A model generated the notes under the pieces. It worked only from the letters and a program-made list of their open reading frames with translations, had not been told where the DNA came from and did not search any database. From assembly GCF_964030655.1 (NCBI RefSeq), contig NZ_OZ034915.1, positions 620,001 to 684,000 on the forward strand: 64,000 bases of DNA, written 5' to 3'. The DNA comes from Spiroplasma endosymbiont of Poecilobothrus nobilitatus (GTDB taxonomy: Bacteria; Bacillota_I; Bacilli_A; Mycoplasmatales; Mycoplasmataceae). Of this stretch, positions 31,602-42,836 are shown piece by piece. How positions within the stretch are numbered: the stretch's first letter is position 1; the number at the start of each line of letters is the position of its first letter. Made by a program: the position numbers and the translations under genes.

Positions 31602-32438
31602 ATGCCAATTAAGAGTTTTAAACCAGTCACACCGAGTCGTCGCAATATGACGTCATTAGATTATTCCGTGTTGACAACTGACCGCCCGAAAAAATCATTA
31701 ATTGAAACTCGAAAAAAACATGCTGGTCGTAATAACCAAGGAGTTATTACAACAAGACATAAAGGTGGCGGCCACAAAGTTAAATATCGTATTATTGACT
31801 TTAAACGTAATAAGGATAATATTATTGGAAAAATTGCAACAATTGAATATGATCCAAATCGTAATGCCTTTATTTGTTTAGTTAATTATGTTGATGGTGA
31901 AAAAAGATATATTTTAGCACCAAAAACCATCAAAGTTGGAATGCAAATTGTTAGCGGCGAGAAAACGGATATTAAAGTTGGAAACTGCATGAAATTAAAA
32001 AACATTCCAGAAGGGACTGTTCTACATAATTTAGAATTACGGCCAGGCAAAGGTGGTCAATTAGCTCGTTCGGCTGGTTCATCAGTGCAATTATTAGGGA
32101 AAGATGAAGATGGTAAATATGTCACAATTCGATTAACATCAGGTGAAGTTTGTAAAGTTTTAGGAGAATGTCGAGCAACAGTTGGTGAAGTTGGAAACGA
32201 AGACTACGCCCTAGTAAATTGAGGAAAAGCAGGACGAAACCGCTGACGTGGAATTCGTCCAACTGTTCGTGGGTCAGTTATGAACCCAAATGATCACCCA
32301 CATGGTGGGGGAGAAGGTAAAGCTCCGGTTGGTCGAAAAGCACCAATGACACCATGAGGTAAAAAAGCATTAGGAGTGAAAACTCGTAACAAGAAAAAAG
32401 CTTCAACTAAATTAATCGTTAGAAGACGTACTAAATAA
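31602..32438 (+). CDS. rplB: 50S ribosomal protein L2
   Basis: 278 aa with UGA Trp at 32219 and later. The core [17 protein letters not shown] and the C-terminal [16 protein letters not shown] region (with the His near the peptidyl-transferase centre) are fully conserved. The ATG follows AGGAGG. Normal length and position. Confidence 0.97.
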
Positions 32439-32521
32439 TCTTACTAATTAGGGTCAATCCGACAAATAATAGTTGAAAGTAAAAATCAAAATTAGAGAGA
32501 TTATATATAGGAGGCAAAACA

Positions 32522-32797
32522 ATGTCACGAAGTCTAAAAAAAGGGCCATTTGTTGATAAACATTTACAAAAAAAAGTTGAAGCGTTGAATGCTGCGAATA
32601 AAAAAGAAGTTGTTAAAACTTGATCAAGAAGAAGCGTTATCTTCCCAGAATTTATTGGTCATACTTTTGCTGTCCACAATGGAAAAGAACATATTCCAGT
32701 TTATGTTACCGAAGATATGGTTGGTCATAAATTGGGAGAATTCTCACCAACAAGAAAATTTGGTGGACATGGCGATGATAAGAAGAAGAAAAAATAA
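32522..32797 (+). CDS. rpsS: 30S ribosomal protein S19
   Basis: 91 aa. [14 protein letters not shown] and [17 protein letters not shown] are family hallmarks; TWSRRS uses UGA Trp. The end is a run of Lys after Asp-Asp. It sits in the head of the small subunit. AGGAGG precedes ATG 32522. Confidence 0.95.
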
Positions 32798-32825
32798 TTA
32801 AATTCAGAAAGTGAGTATTATATAA

Positions 32826-33164
32826 ATGTATGTAAGAGCAAACTTAAGAAGTATTAGAATATCGCCACGAAAAGTAAGGCTAGTTACCGATTTAATTCGG
32901 AATAAAAAAGTGGGAGACGCAATAGTTATTCTTAACAACACAAACAAAAAATCATCAGTTCCAGTTCAAAAATTAGTTAAATCAGCGGTAGCAAATGCCG
33001 TTAATAATAATGGATTGGATGCTGATCGCTTATTTATTAAAGAAATATTCGTTAACGAAGGACCAACATTAAAACGTTTCCGTCCGCGTGCACATGGGCG
33101 AGCATATGAAATATTGAAGAGAACAAGTCACATCACAGTTACTGTTAGTGATGGACAACAATAA
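32826..33164 (+). CDS. rplV: 50S ribosomal protein L22
   Basis: 112 aa. [17 protein letters not shown] and the tunnel-lining beta hairpin region ending in [17 protein letters not shown] are canonical. GAAAGTGAG precedes ATG 32826. L22 lines the exit tunnel and is a site of macrolide resistance changes; nothing unusual is seen in the hairpin. Confidence 0.95.
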   Translation: MYVRANLRSIRISPRKVRLVTDLIRNKKVGDAIVILNNTNKKSSVPVQKLVKSAVANAVNNNGLDADRLFIKEIFVNEGPTLKRFRPRAHGRAYEILKRTSHITVTVSDGQQ

Positions 33165-33183
33165 GAAAGGAAGATAACAAGAG

Positions 33184-33942
33184 GTGGGTCAAAAAGTTAG
33201 TCCAACAGGATTACGCGTTGGAGTTATTAAAACGTGAGATTCAAGATGATACGCTGAAAAGCAAGAATATGTCAAATGATTGCATCAAGATATAAAGATT
33301 AGAAAAGCTCTAATGAAAAAATTAAAAGGAGCAAGTGTTTCTAAAATTGAAATTGAACGAACAAAAAAAGAAATTGTTATCTTTATTAGAACTGCTCGTG
33401 TTGGTGTTGTCTTAGGACAAGAAGGAAAAAATATCGCAAAATTAGTAAAATTAGTAAATGTTACAATTGGCGATCGTAAAATAGAAGTAAAAATTAATGT
33501 TGTTGAAATTAAAAACCCATACACTGATGCACAATTAGTGGCAAATACCATTGCTGAACAGATTGTTAATCGTGCATCATTTAGAAGTGTCCAAAAATTA
33601 GCAATTAAAAAAGCAATGAAAGCTGGAGCACAAGGAATTAAAACTTCCGTTTCAGGACGTTTAGGTGGCGTAGATATGGCGCGAACAGAAGGATATACTG
33701 AAGGAACCGTACCATTAGCAACTTTACGTAGTGATATTGATTATGCTTTAGCAGAAGCTTTAACAACCTATGGTCAAATTGGAGTTAAAGTTTGAATTTG
33801 TAAGGGAGAAATCTTAAGCAAAGAATTAGTTTCCACAAGTGATGAAAAACCAAAGTTTGAAAAACGAGACTTTAATCGTTTAAACAATAATCGTCGTGAT
33901 CAAGGGCCAAAATCACACCCTGCTGCTAAGGAGGCAAAATAA
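33184..33942 (+). CDS. rpsC: 30S ribosomal protein S3
   Basis: 252 aa with GTG start at 33184 ([18 protein letters not shown]), chosen from the canonical N-terminus. The KH domain ([13 protein letters not shown]) and C-terminal [12 protein letters not shown] are intact. A 30-residue basic, polar C-terminal tail follows. UGA encodes the Trp. The stop overlaps the rplP ATG. Confidence 0.95.
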
Positions 33943-34355
33943 TGTTATTACCAAAAAGAACAAAATATCGTCGTCCGCATCGTATTAAATATGAAGGAAA
34001 AGCAAAAGGAAATACGAAAGTAGATTTTGGAGAATTTGGATTAAAATCACTAGATGGAGCGTGAATTACAAACCGCCAAATTGAAGCAGCGCGGATTGCA
34101 ATGACACGTTATATGAAACGTTGAGGAAAAGTTTGAATTAGAATTTTTCCTCATATGGCAAAAACAAAAAAACCATTAGAAGTTCGAATGGGTTCAGGAA
34201 AAGGTTCGCCCGAAGAATGAGTAGCAGTTGTTAAAACAGGAACTGTTATGTTTGAAGTAGCAGGTGTTTCTGAGGAAACTGCCCGTGAAGCATTACGATT
34301 AGCAATGCATAAATTACCAGTAAGATGTAAGATTGTTAAAAAAGGAGAAGAGTAA
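33942..34355 (+). CDS. rplP: 50S ribosomal protein L16
   Basis: 137 aa. [20 protein letters not shown] and the GKGSPEEWVAVVK segment are standard, with UGA Trp. L16 organises the A-site region of 23S rRNA. It overlaps rpsC by one base and is followed 3 bp later by rpmC. Confidence 0.95.
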
Positions 34356-34358
34356 GAG

Positions 34359-35372
34359 ATGAATGATTTAACCAAAAAATCAGTTGAAGAATTGAAAAAA
34401 CTGGAAGAAGAATCGCGTGCTGAATTATTTGCGTTACGATTCCAATCAGCAATGGGGAATTTAGAAAAACCACATCGCATTGGGGAATTAAAAAAGCAAA
34501 TTGCTCGCATTTTAACAATCTTATCTGCTCGTAAAAAAGATGGGGAAAACACTGCAATTAATGTTAAAGTTAATTTAAATGAAACATATGCGAAAATTGA
34601 AAAAGAATCACAAGCATTTGCAAAACAACGCAAGGCAAAAATTGAGCAAATGATGGCTGAGCAACAAGCTGCTGAAGGAGAAATGACAAATTTAATGGAT
34701 TTACCATTAAATGACGCAATGTACTTAACAGAAGAAGCTGTTGCTTCAACAACAGGAGAAGCGAATGTTATTGATGAACAAAAAACACCAGTTGCTGCAA
34801 AGAAACCAGCGGGTGTTAAAGATTCTCCTAAGAAAAAAGTTGTTTGGGAAGAAAAACCGGCAACTGGAAAAGCAGCCACATCAGCTGTTAAAAAAGCCCC
34901 AGTGGCTAAAAAAGATGTTGCACAAGAAACTAAAACTGATAAGAATGCAACATTAAAAACTTTAATTAAAGAAAAAGCTGCGGCAAAGAAACCAGCAGCA
35001 AAAAGTAAAACAACAACACCAAGCGGCAAAACAACAGTAACTGTTAAATCAGTTACTTCGGCTAAAGCAGATATTGAAGTACCAAAAGGAACAAAAAAAG
35101 CAGAACCAACAAAAAAAAATAAAAAAACAACTGAACTTAATACAAAAGAAAAATTAGCAGCAATTAAAAGTTCTGTTGCGATGGGTGGCACTGCAAAAGG
35201 GCGTGGCTCAGGAGTTAAAATTGATTTAGAATTAAAAGCAAAAGACCCTAACGCAAAAGAATATACTTATGGTACAAATTGAAAAGAAAATCGTGATAAA
35301 ATCTTAACCGCTGGTAAAACAACAAAAAAAGCCGATGACAAAACAACTAAGAAAGGGACAGGGAAAAAATAA
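34359..35372 (+). CDS. rpmC: 50S ribosomal protein L29 with a 270-residue basic tail
   Basis: 337 aa, against about 65 in most bacteria. Residues 1-65 are a normal L29 ([23 protein letters not shown], then [12 protein letters not shown]). Residues 66-130 form a charged helical linker. From about 140 to the end comes a Lys/Ala/Pro/Thr-rich, low-complexity tail resembling histone H1 C-termini, closing with a UGA Trp and [19 protein letters not shown]. The frame is clean, and the stop overlaps the rpsQ ATG by one base, so the extension is part of the gene. L29 lies at the tunnel exit; the tail could bind RNA, DNA or membrane-targeting factors. Other mollicutes also have lengthened L29, usually less extreme. 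Confidence 0.92.
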
Positions 35373-35629
35373 TGGAAAGAAATAGTCGTAAAGTCTTACA
35401 AGGGCGTGTTATTTCAGATAAAGCTGAAAAAACAATTACTGTTTTAGTTGAAACATATAAAAATCACCCCTTATATAAAAAACGTGTAAAGTATTCAAAA
35501 AAATATTTAGCACACGATGAACAAAATCAAGCCCACATTGGAGATAAAGTAAGCATTATGGAAACGCGTCCTTTATCAAAAACTAAACACTTTCGTCTAA
35601 TTGAAGTTATTGAAAAAGCAATTGGTTAG
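35372..35629 (+). CDS. rpsQ: 30S ribosomal protein S17
   Basis: 85 aa OB-fold protein. [19 protein letters not shown] and [18 protein letters not shown] are typical. Its ATG overlaps the stop of the giant rpmC, showing coupling. Confidence 0.95.
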   Translation: MERNSRKVLQGRVISDKAEKTITVLVETYKNHPLYKKRVKYSKKYLAHDEQNQAHIGDKVSIMETRPLSKTKHFRLIEVIEKAIG

Positions 35630-35647
35630 TAAGAAGAGGATAAAAAA

Positions 35648-36016
35648 ATGATCCAACAAGAATCAAGATTAAAAGTTGCTGATAACTCTGGGGCAAAAGA
35701 AGTGTTAGTAATTAAAAATTTGGGTGGTTCATGACGAAAGTTTACTAATATTGGGGATATTGTTGTATGTACAATTAAAAAAGCAACCCCTGGTGGAATT
35801 GTCAAAAAAGGACAAGTTGTTAAAGCGGTTATCGTGCGTACTAAACGTGGTTTAAAACGAAGTGATGGAACACAAATTCAATTTTCAGAAAATGCTGTAG
35901 TATTAATTAAAGATGATAAAAACCCACGAGGAACAAGGATTTTTGGGCCAATCGCCCGGGAAGTTAAAGATGCTGGTTTTGTAAAAATTGCATCATTAGC
36001 ACCAGAAGTATTATAG
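35648..36016 (+). CDS. rplN: 50S ribosomal protein L14
   Basis: 122 aa. [19 protein letters not shown] is the canonical start and IFGPIAREV is near the end. GSWRKF uses UGA Trp. L14 forms intersubunit bridge B5/B8 contacts. GAAGAGG precedes the ATG. Confidence 0.95.
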
Positions 36017-36027
36017 GAGGCTATATT

Positions 36028-36348
36028 ATGAATAAAGTTAAATTTAAAAAAGGTGACTTAGTGAAAGTTATAGCCGGAAAACATAAAGGAACAGAAGGAC
36101 CAATCATTCGTGTCTTACGTGAAAAAAGTCGCGTGGTAATCGAAGGAATTACAAATATTAAACATGTTAAACCTTCACAAGATAACACTGAAGGAGGAAT
36201 TCAACAAGTTTCCGCTTCAGTTCATATTTCAAATGTTGCATTAATTGATCCAAAAAATAAAAAAGAAATTACTAAAATTAGTTATCAAATTGCTGATAAT
36301 GGTAAAAAAGTTCGCATTGCTCGTAAATCAAAAGCGCATTTAGCGTAG
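36028..36348 (+). CDS. rplX: 50S ribosomal protein L24
   Basis: 106 aa with the KOW motif (FKKGDLVKVIAGKHKGTEG) near the start. An early assembly protein of 50S near the tunnel exit. AGGAGG precedes ATG 36028. Confidence 0.95.
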   Translation: MNKVKFKKGDLVKVIAGKHKGTEGPIIRVLREKSRVVIEGITNIKHVKPSQDNTEGGIQQVSASVHISNVALIDPKNKKEITKISYQIADNGKKVRIARKSKAHLA

Positions 36349-36367
36349 AAAGGAATAATGATTAATA

Positions 36368-36910
36368 ATGAATGTTAATTTAGAAAAAAAATATAAGAAT
36401 ACAATTGTTAAAGAATTATTCAAAGAGCAAGGTTTTCAATCAATAATGCAAGTTCCTGTTGTTAAAAAAATTGTTGTTAACATGGGAGCTGGGGATGCAA
36501 CACAAAATAGTAAAGTAATTGAAGATATTACAAATGAATTAGCATTAATAACTGGGCTGCGACCAGTTGTTACCAAAGCTAAAGGTTCAATTGCTTCCTT
36601 TAAATTACGTGAAGGAATGCCAATTGGATCAAAAGTTACTTTGCGTGGGAAAAAAATGTATCAGTTTTTAGATAAACTAATCAACATTGCTTTACCACGA
36701 GTAAGAGATTTCCGCGGGCTTAATAAAGATGCCTTCGATGGGCGTGGAAATTATACCTTAGGAATTAAAGAACAAATTATTTTCCCTGAAATTGACTATG
36801 ATAAAGTTAAAATAGTACGGGGAATGGATATTACAATTGTCACAAGTGCAACAAATGATGCTGATGCTCGAGCATTATTAAGCAAAATGGGAATGCCATT
36901 TAAAAAATAG
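36368..36910 (+). CDS. rplE: 50S ribosomal protein L5
   Basis: 180 aa of normal length. [35 protein letters not shown] and [20 protein letters not shown] are hallmarks. It binds 5S rRNA in the central protuberance. Confidence 0.96.
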   Translation: MNVNLEKKYKNTIVKELFKEQGFQSIMQVPVVKKIVVNMGAGDATQNSKVIEDITNELALITGLRPVVTKAKGSIASFKLREGMPIGSKVTLRGKKMYQFLDKLINIALPRVRDFRGLNKDAFDGRGNYTLGIKEQIIFPEIDYDKVKIVRGMDITIVTSATNDADARALLSKMGMPFKK

Positions 36911-36923
36911 GAGGAAAGAAGAT

Positions 36924-37109
36924 ATGGCCAAAAAATCATTAAAAGTTAAACAACAATGCCATCCAAAATTCAAGGTAAGAGGTTATACTCGATGTGGAAA
37001 CTGTGGGCGACCTCATGCTGTGTTACGTAAATTTGATTTATGTCGTTTATGCTTTAGAAATTTAGCAAGTAAAGGACAAATTCCTGGGGTTAGAAAAGCT
37101 TCATGATAG
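36924..37109 (+). CDS. rpsN: 30S ribosomal protein S14, zinc-binding type Z
   Basis: 61 aa ending in UGA Trp then TAG. Cys24, Cys27, Cys40 and Cys43 form the zinc site (CGNC...CRLC). The short zinc form is the standard S14 of spc operons in Gram-positives. Confidence 0.95.
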
Positions 37110-37128
37110 AAAGAGAGATTAATTAATT

Positions 37129-37518
37129 ATGATGATTGATACAATCGCTGATATGTTAACAAGAATTCGCAATGCTAATCAACGTTTGCACAAAAGTGTA
37201 AAAATGCCGTCAAGTAAAATGAAAGTAAGAATTGCTGAGATTTTGAAAGAAGAAGGCTATGTCGAAGACTTTAAAGTATCAGGAGATATTAAAAAAGACT
37301 TAACGTTAACTTTAAAGTATAAAGGTAAAACAAAAGTTATTTCAGGATTAAAACGAATCTCAAAACCAGGTTTAAGAGTTTATGTAACCGTTGAAGAAGT
37401 ACCTCAAGTTTTAAATGGGATGGGAATTGCAATTATTTCAACAAACCAAGGAATTATGACAGACAAAGCAGCAAAACAAGCTCACTTAGGTGGGGAAGTT
37501 ATTGCTTATGTGTGATAG
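37129..37518 (+). CDS. rpsH: 30S ribosomal protein S8
   Basis: 129 aa, ending with UGA Trp and [17 protein letters not shown] and the C-terminal [20 protein letters not shown] are typical. ATG 37129 and 37132 are both possible; the family starts near the second. S8 binds central-domain 16S rRNA and, in many bacteria, its own spc mRNA. Confidence 0.95.
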
Positions 37519-37542
37519 AAATATTTAAAGGAGAGCAAAACA

Positions 37543-38082
37543 ATGTCTAGAATTGGTAATAGAGAGTTAAAAATTCCAGTTGGTGTTGAAGTAACAATTC
37601 AACCAAATAATGTTATTGTAAAAGGCGTAAAAGGACAATTAGAACAAGCAATTCCAAGTGTTATTACTGTTGCCGCCAAAGAAGGTGTTGTGACAACAAC
37701 TAGAACAAATGATGTGAAACATAGTAAGCAATTACATGGCACAATTAATTCTTTAATTCAAGGAATGTTAGAAGGTGTCAGCAAAGGTTTCAAAAAAGAA
37801 TTAGAAATTAATGGAGTAGGGTATCGTGCGGCGTTAGCTGGTAATAAGTTAACGTTAAGTTTAGGATATTCCCATCCGATTGAATATAAAATTCCGCAAG
37901 GAATTACAATTACACTTCCAAAACCAACACAAATTATTGTGGAAGGAATTTCAAAACAATTAGTTGGTGAAGTAGCTGCAAACATCATAAATTATCGTAA
38001 ACCAGAACCTTACAAAGGCAAAGGAGTTAAATACAAAAACGAACACATTATCCGTAAAGAAGGAAAATCTGCTGGTAAATAG
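37543..38082 (+). CDS. rplF: 50S ribosomal protein L6
   Basis: 179 aa with the two repeated L6 folds; [19 protein letters not shown] and [13 protein letters not shown] are the hallmarks. AAGGAGAG precedes ATG 37543. Close to the GTPase factor-binding site. Confidence 0.95.
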   Translation: MSRIGNRELKIPVGVEVTIQPNNVIVKGVKGQLEQAIPSVITVAAKEGVVTTTRTNDVKHSKQLHGTINSLIQGMLEGVSKGFKKELEINGVGYRAALAGNKLTLSLGYSHPIEYKIPQGITITLPKPTQIIVEGISKQLVGEVAANIINYRKPEPYKGKGVKYKNEHIIRKEGKSAGK

Positions 38083-38103
38083 CAGAAGAAAGGAATAACA
38101 ACA

Positions 38104-38469
38104 ATGGCAAATTTACAAAGTCAAAGTCGTAATGCAAAACGAAAAAGAAGACATTTTCGTGTTCGTGCCAAAATTAATGGTACAACAGCTCTTCCTCGTT
38201 TAAATGTGTTTAAATCAAATGGGCATTTTTATGCCCAATTAATTGATGATGTTAAGCAAAAAACAATTGTTGCAGCCTCAACATTAAAAATGGCTGGTTT
38301 AAAATCAACAAGCAATATCGCGGCAGCAGAAAAAGTTGGCGCTGAAATTGCAAAAAAAGCACTTGAAAAAAAAGTTACAACGGTAGTATTTGATCGCGGT
38401 GGATATTTATACCATGGCAAAGTAAAAGCATTTGCAGAGGCTGCTCGTAAAGCAGGACTGAAATTTTAA
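38104..38469 (+). CDS. rplR: 50S ribosomal protein L18
   Basis: 121 aa. [20 protein letters not shown] and [20 protein letters not shown] are typical. Binds 5S rRNA with L5. Confidence 0.95.
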   Translation: MANLQSQSRNAKRKRRHFRVRAKINGTTALPRLNVFKSNGHFYAQLIDDVKQKTIVAASTLKMAGLKSTSNIAAAEKVGAEIAKKALEKKVTTVVFDRGGYLYHGKVKAFAEAARKAGLKF

Positions 38470-38487
38470 AAGGAGCAATAAGAAAAA

Positions 38488-39102
38488 ATGGCAGAGAATA
38501 AAACAGATTTAAAACCAATTACAGGAAACTCAGCTCAATTAGCTGCAAAAAAAGAAGGACCACAACATAATTTTCGTCAAGGCAATCAACGTTTTGAACG
38601 TAATAATGATCGTCGTGGTGATGAAAATATGTTTGAAGAAAAAGTCGTAAAAATTCGTCGGGTTACTAAAGTAACAAAAGGAGGGCGTCATTTCCGCTTT
38701 GCAGCAGTTGTTGTGATTGGTGATAAAAAAGGCCGCGTTGGTTTTGGGACTGGGAAAGCAAACGAGGTTCCTGATGCAATCAAAAAAGCAATTAAAGAGG
38801 CAAAAAAACAATTAGTAAAAGTGCCACTGGTGGGAACAACTGTTCCGCATGAAGTTATTGGTCATTTTGGAGCAGGGAAAGTATTAATTAAACCAGCTCG
38901 CAAAGGGACAGGAGTTATTGCTGGAGGACCAGCCCGAGCTGTGATTGAATTAGCAGGTTTAGCAGATGTTTATACAAAATCATTAGGATCAAATACCCCA
39001 ATTAATATGATTTGTGCAACATTAGATGGTTTAAGTAATTTACGAACAATTGATCAAATTGCAAAATTACGTGGTAAAACCGCAGAAGAGTTACAAGGAT
39101 AA
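38488..39102 (+). CDS. rpsE: 30S ribosomal protein S5 with an N-terminal extension
   Basis: 204 aa. The core starts near residue 48 ([20 protein letters not shown]) and ends with TAEELQG. The first 47 residues are a polar, Asn/Arg/Gln-rich tail ([20 protein letters not shown]) absent from the usual 166-aa S5. The ATG at 38488 has a fair AAAGGAG site 12 bp upstream. rpmD (L30), often found after rpsE, is absent here. Confidence 0.95.
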   Translation: MAENKTDLKPITGNSAQLAAKKEGPQHNFRQGNQRFERNNDRRGDENMFEEKVVKIRRVTKVTKGGRHFRFAAVVVIGDKKGRVGFGTGKANEVPDAIKKAIKEAKKQLVKVPLVGTTVPHEVIGHFGAGKVLIKPARKGTGVIAGGPARAVIELAGLADVYTKSLGSNTPINMICATLDGLSNLRTIDQIAKLRGKTAEELQG

Positions 39103-39114
39103 GAGGACAGGACA

Positions 39115-39552
39115 ATGAAATTAAACGGATTACAGTATACTGATGGAGCCCGTCATAGTAAGAAACGACTAGGACGAGGAACTTCATCAGGATTAGGAAA
39201 AACAGCCGGTAAAGGACATAAAGGGCAAAATGCCCGCACCGGTGGTGGTGTTCGCCCTGGATTTGAAGGGGGACAAACTCCTATCTTCCGTCGTTTACCA
39301 AAGGTTGGTTTTACTAATTTAACAACCAAAAAATATGTCTTATTAAACTTAAGTGATTTGGAAAAATTAGGATTAAATGAAATTAACCATCAAACATTAG
39401 TTGCCAAAAAAGTGCTAAAAAATGAAAAAGAATTAATTAAAATATTAGGTAATGGTACAATATCTAAGAGTATTAATGTTAAAGTAAACAAAGTTTCGCA
39501 AACTGCAAAAACAGCAATTGAAAAAGCTGGAGGAAAAGTGGAGGTAATATAG
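39115..39552 (+). CDS. rplO: 50S ribosomal protein L15
   Basis: 145 aa. [20 protein letters not shown] and [20 protein letters not shown] are hallmarks. The stop TAG shares one base with the GTG of secY. Confidence 0.96.
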   Translation: MKLNGLQYTDGARHSKKRLGRGTSSGLGKTAGKGHKGQNARTGGGVRPGFEGGQTPIFRRLPKVGFTNLTTKKYVLLNLSDLEKLGLNEINHQTLVAKKVLKNEKELIKILGNGTISKSINVKVNKVSQTAKTAIEKAGGKVEVI

Positions 39553-40979
39553 TGAAAACTAAAGCGAAAAAAAGAAAAATTACTCGCCGTAATCGCGAGG
39601 TTGAAATTGTTAAATCATCAAATTTTTTTGTTAAAAATAAAGATTTGATTAAACGAATTTGTTTTACTTTATTAATTTTAGTTTTAATTCGTTTAGGTAG
39701 TTATTTAACAGTCCCAGGCGTAAAAATTTCACCTGACTTTCAAGATTTATCAAACAATGATCAGTTCTTTAGTTTGATTTCAATGTTAGGAGGAGGAACG
39801 CTTGGAAAGTTTTCAATTTTAGCTTTAGGAGTATCACCATATATTACTGCTTCGATTATTGTGCAGTTATTATCAACCGATGTAATTCCGTCTTTATCAC
39901 GCTGAGCAAAAAGTGGAGAACGTGGGCGGAAAAAAATAGATCGCTTAACAAAGTGATTAACAATTCCATTTGCAATTATGCAAGGAATTGCCACAATTTT
40001 TACTATGGCAAACCAAGGCATTATTTCTCCAAAATGAAATTCATCTGATTTTGGAACTGGAAGTACGATCTTTTATTATACATTAGTTCCAACAGCCTTA
40101 ATTGCAGGAACAATGTTAATGCTTTGATTAGCAGAACAAATGACAATTAGAGGGATTGGTAATGGGGTATCATTAATTATTTTTGCTGGAATTGTTGCGC
40201 AATTACCAAATAATTTACAAACAACCTTTAAATTCTGAATTTCAGGACAAGAAGACATTAACTTATTATTTGATGGAATTTTAAAATTCTTAGTGTATGT
40301 TGTAATGTTCTTATTGGTTGTCTTATTTGTTGTAATGTTAAATGAATCAGAACGTAAATTGCCAATTCAGCAAACAGGAAGTGGTTTTGTATCCGGAAAT
40401 GAAGAAACCCGCCCTTTCTTACCATTAAGAATTAATTCCGCTGGAGTTATTCCCGTAATTTTTGCCTCGGCATTAATTTCAGCCCCAATTACTGTTGCAC
40501 AGATTATTAGTGTAAGTAATCCAAATAATGGTTTTGTGCAATTTACCAATAATTATTTATCGTTTAGTACATGACCAGGAATTATTATTTATGCAATTTT
40601 AACAATTTTATTTACTTTCTTATATTCGCAAGTACAAATGAATCCTGAAAAAATTGCTGAGAATTTTCAGAAGGCCGGAACCTTTATTCCTGGTGTCCGC
40701 CCTGGGAAAGAAACTGAAAAATACATTAAGGAAACAATTAACCGTTTAAGTATTCTGGGGTCAGTCTTTTTGGCGGCAATTGCAATTTTACCTTATGTGA
40801 TTAGTAAATTAACAGCTTTACCAAGTGCATTAGCAATTGGAGGGACAGGGTTAATTATTATGGTATCAGTCGCATTAGAAACAATGCGTCAAGTTAAAGG
40901 GCGAATTATGCAACGAGCGTTTATTGATAAAAAGTCACAACAATTAACGGATGATACTAAAGATTCATATTTATGATAG
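39552..40979 (+). CDS. secY: Preprotein translocase subunit SecY
   Basis: 475 aa pore subunit with ten hydrophobic helices. It starts with GTG overlapping the rplO stop; the first 35 residues are very basic. The plug and SecA-binding parts are recognisable ([25 protein letters not shown]; the fifth cytoplasmic loop with [10 protein letters not shown]). Several UGA Trp codons, the last just before TAG. All membrane proteins and lipoproteins of this window would depend on it. Confidence 0.96.
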
Positions 40980-40997
40980 AAAGCCAAAGGAAAGTTG

Positions 40998-41636
40998 ATG
41001 CGAAATTTTATTTTGTTAGGAGCTCCTGGCAGTGGAAAAGGAACCCAATCAGACCATTTAGTCAAAAAGTTTGGTTTTACGCATATTTCAACCGGTAATA
41101 TTATTCGCGATAATATTAAGCAAAACACACCATTAGGTATTTTATGTCAACAGTATGCTGACCAGGGAAAATTAGTTCTTGATGATATTATGATTCAAAT
41201 GGTTGAAAATCATTTAGAAACAGTAACTGGTGATTTAATTTGAGATGGTTTTCCGCGCACAATTGCGCAAGCAAAAAAATTAGATCAATTATTGCAAAAA
41301 CTAAATAGCAAGGTTGATCATACATTATATTTTGAAATTGATGAAGCAAAGTTAATCGAACGAATTACGGGGCGTTTAACTTGTCCAACTTGTGGACGAA
41401 CATATCATAAAACAGCATTGCCGCCAAAAGTAGCATGAGTTTGTGATGATGATCAAACCCCATTAGTACAACGAAAAGATGATAATGAAGAAAAAATTAA
41501 AATTAGATTAGCGGCATATCATGCTGATACTGCACCGTTAATTGAATATTATTTAAATCAGCAAGTATTAACCGTTATTGATGCTGATATGGAAGGAAAT
41601 GCTGTCTGAGACCAAATTATGGCAGTTTTAAAATAA
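40998..41636 (+). CDS. adk: Adenylate kinase
   Basis: 212 aa; makes 2 ADP from ATP and AMP. P-loop GAPGSGKGT at residues 8-16, then [11 protein letters not shown]. The LID domain has a zinc site of the Cys-Cys-Cys-Asp kind (CPTC ... VCDDD), and [13 protein letters not shown] follows. ATG 40998 follows AAAGGAAAG. Trp codons are UGA. Confidence 0.96.
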
Positions 41637-41660
41637 CGGGGATTGGAGGTAATAGATAAA

Positions 41661-41879
41661 ATGGCTAAAACTGATTTATTGAAAGTACAAGGAACAATTT
41701 TAGAAGTATTGCCAAATACAATTTTTAAGGTGCAATTAGAAAATGGTGCAACTATTTTAGCTCACGTTTCGGGTAAAATCCGGATGAATTACATTCGCAT
41801 TTTACCCGGCGATACAGTAGTTGTTGAAATGTCACCTTATGACTTAGAACGTGGGCGTATTGTTTTTAGACATAAATAA
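41661..41879 (+). CDS. infA: Translation initiation factor IF-1
   Basis: 72 aa OB-fold protein that blocks the A site during initiation. ATG 41661 gives the canonical [19 protein letters not shown] lies 10 bp upstream. Ends ...[11 protein letters not shown]. In many Firmicutes map lies between adk and infA; here map is after rplQ. Confidence 0.95.
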   Translation: MAKTDLLKVQGTILEVLPNTIFKVQLENGATILAHVSGKIRMNYIRILPGDTVVVEMSPYDLERGRIVFRHK

Positions 41880-41916
41880 ACAAAATAACAAAAATTTTGG
41901 TAAAGGAGAATACACG

Positions 41917-42030
41917 ATGAAAGTAAGATCATCAGTTAAAAAAATCTGCGACAAATGTCGTGTAATTAGAAGAAAAGGGTGCGTGATGATAATTTGTTCA
42001 CATCCAAAACATAAACAACGACAAGGTTAA
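41917..42030 (+). CDS. rpmJ: 50S ribosomal protein L36
   Basis: 37 aa zinc-ribbon protein. Cys11, Cys14, Cys27 and His32 form the zinc site (CDKC ... CSHPKH). AAAGGAG precedes the ATG at 41917. A normal member of the alpha operon. Confidence 0.96.
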   Translation: MKVRSSVKKICDKCRVIRRKGCVMIICSHPKHKQRQG

Positions 42031-42047
42031 AAAGGGAGGAAAAGAAC

Positions 42048-42413
42048 ATGGCACGTATTGGCGGAGTAGATATTCCAAATGATAAGCGCGTAGTAATTGC
42101 GTTAACATATATTTATGGAATTGGAAAACCACAATCACAACAAATTTTAAAAGAAGCAAAAATATCAGAAGATATTCGGGTGAAAGATTTATTAGAAGAT
42201 GAATTAACAACAATTAGAAATGAAATTGCCAAATTAAAAACCGAAGGAGACTTACGACGCGAAGTTGCCTTGAATATTAAACGTTTAATGGAAATTGGTA
42301 GTTATCGTGGAATGCGTCATCGTAAAAGTTTGCCAGCACGCGGACAGTCGTCAAAGCAAAATGCACGAACAGTTAAAGGACCACGTAAAACAGTTGCTAA
42401 TAAGAAAAAATAG
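42048..42413 (+). CDS. rpsM: 30S ribosomal protein S13
   Basis: 121 aa. [20 protein letters not shown] and [20 protein letters not shown] are typical. It sits in the head and contacts the P-site tRNA. GGGAGGAAAAG precedes the start. Confidence 0.96.
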   Translation: MARIGGVDIPNDKRVVIALTYIYGIGKPQSQQILKEAKISEDIRVKDLLEDELTTIRNEIAKLKTEGDLRREVALNIKRLMEIGSYRGMRHRKSLPARGQSSKQNARTVKGPRKTVANKKK

Positions 42414-42431
42414 TAGATAAGGAGAACAATT

Positions 42432-42821
42432 ATGGCTGTTAGAAAAAAAACAAATAAGAAAAAAGTTAAAAAAAATGTCCTAAAAGGAATTGCACATATT
42501 CATTCAACTTTCAATAATACAATTGTTACCCTTTCTGATGAAGCGGGTAATGTCATTTCATGAGCGTCAGCAGGAGCAATGGGTTTTAAAGGAAGTAAGA
42601 AGTCAACTCCTTATGCTGCCCAAATGGTTGCTGAAGCAGCTGGAAAAGCAAGCCAAGAACACGGAATGAGTAGTGTTCAAGTTGAAGTAAAAGGGCCAGG
42701 CCCAGGGCGTGATGCTGCGGTACGGAGCATTCAAGCAATTGGATTAGAAATCACTTCAATTAAAGATGTAACGCCAATTCCTCACAATGGGGCACGTCCA
42801 CCAAAAAGACCAAGAGGATAG
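42432..42821 (+). CDS. rpsK: 30S ribosomal protein S11
   Basis: 129 aa. The N-terminal basic tail is followed by [20 protein letters not shown] and, near the end, [21 protein letters not shown] Trp at 42561. It forms part of the platform near the E site and Shine-Dalgarno helix. Confidence 0.96.
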
Positions 42822-42836
42822 GAGAAAGATTAGGCG

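Noticed and set aside
34151-35191. A long open frame on the minus strand across rpmC
   Set aside because: It is the antisense shadow of the Lys/Ala-rich L29 tail; the plus-strand frame is in operon order and has family motifs.
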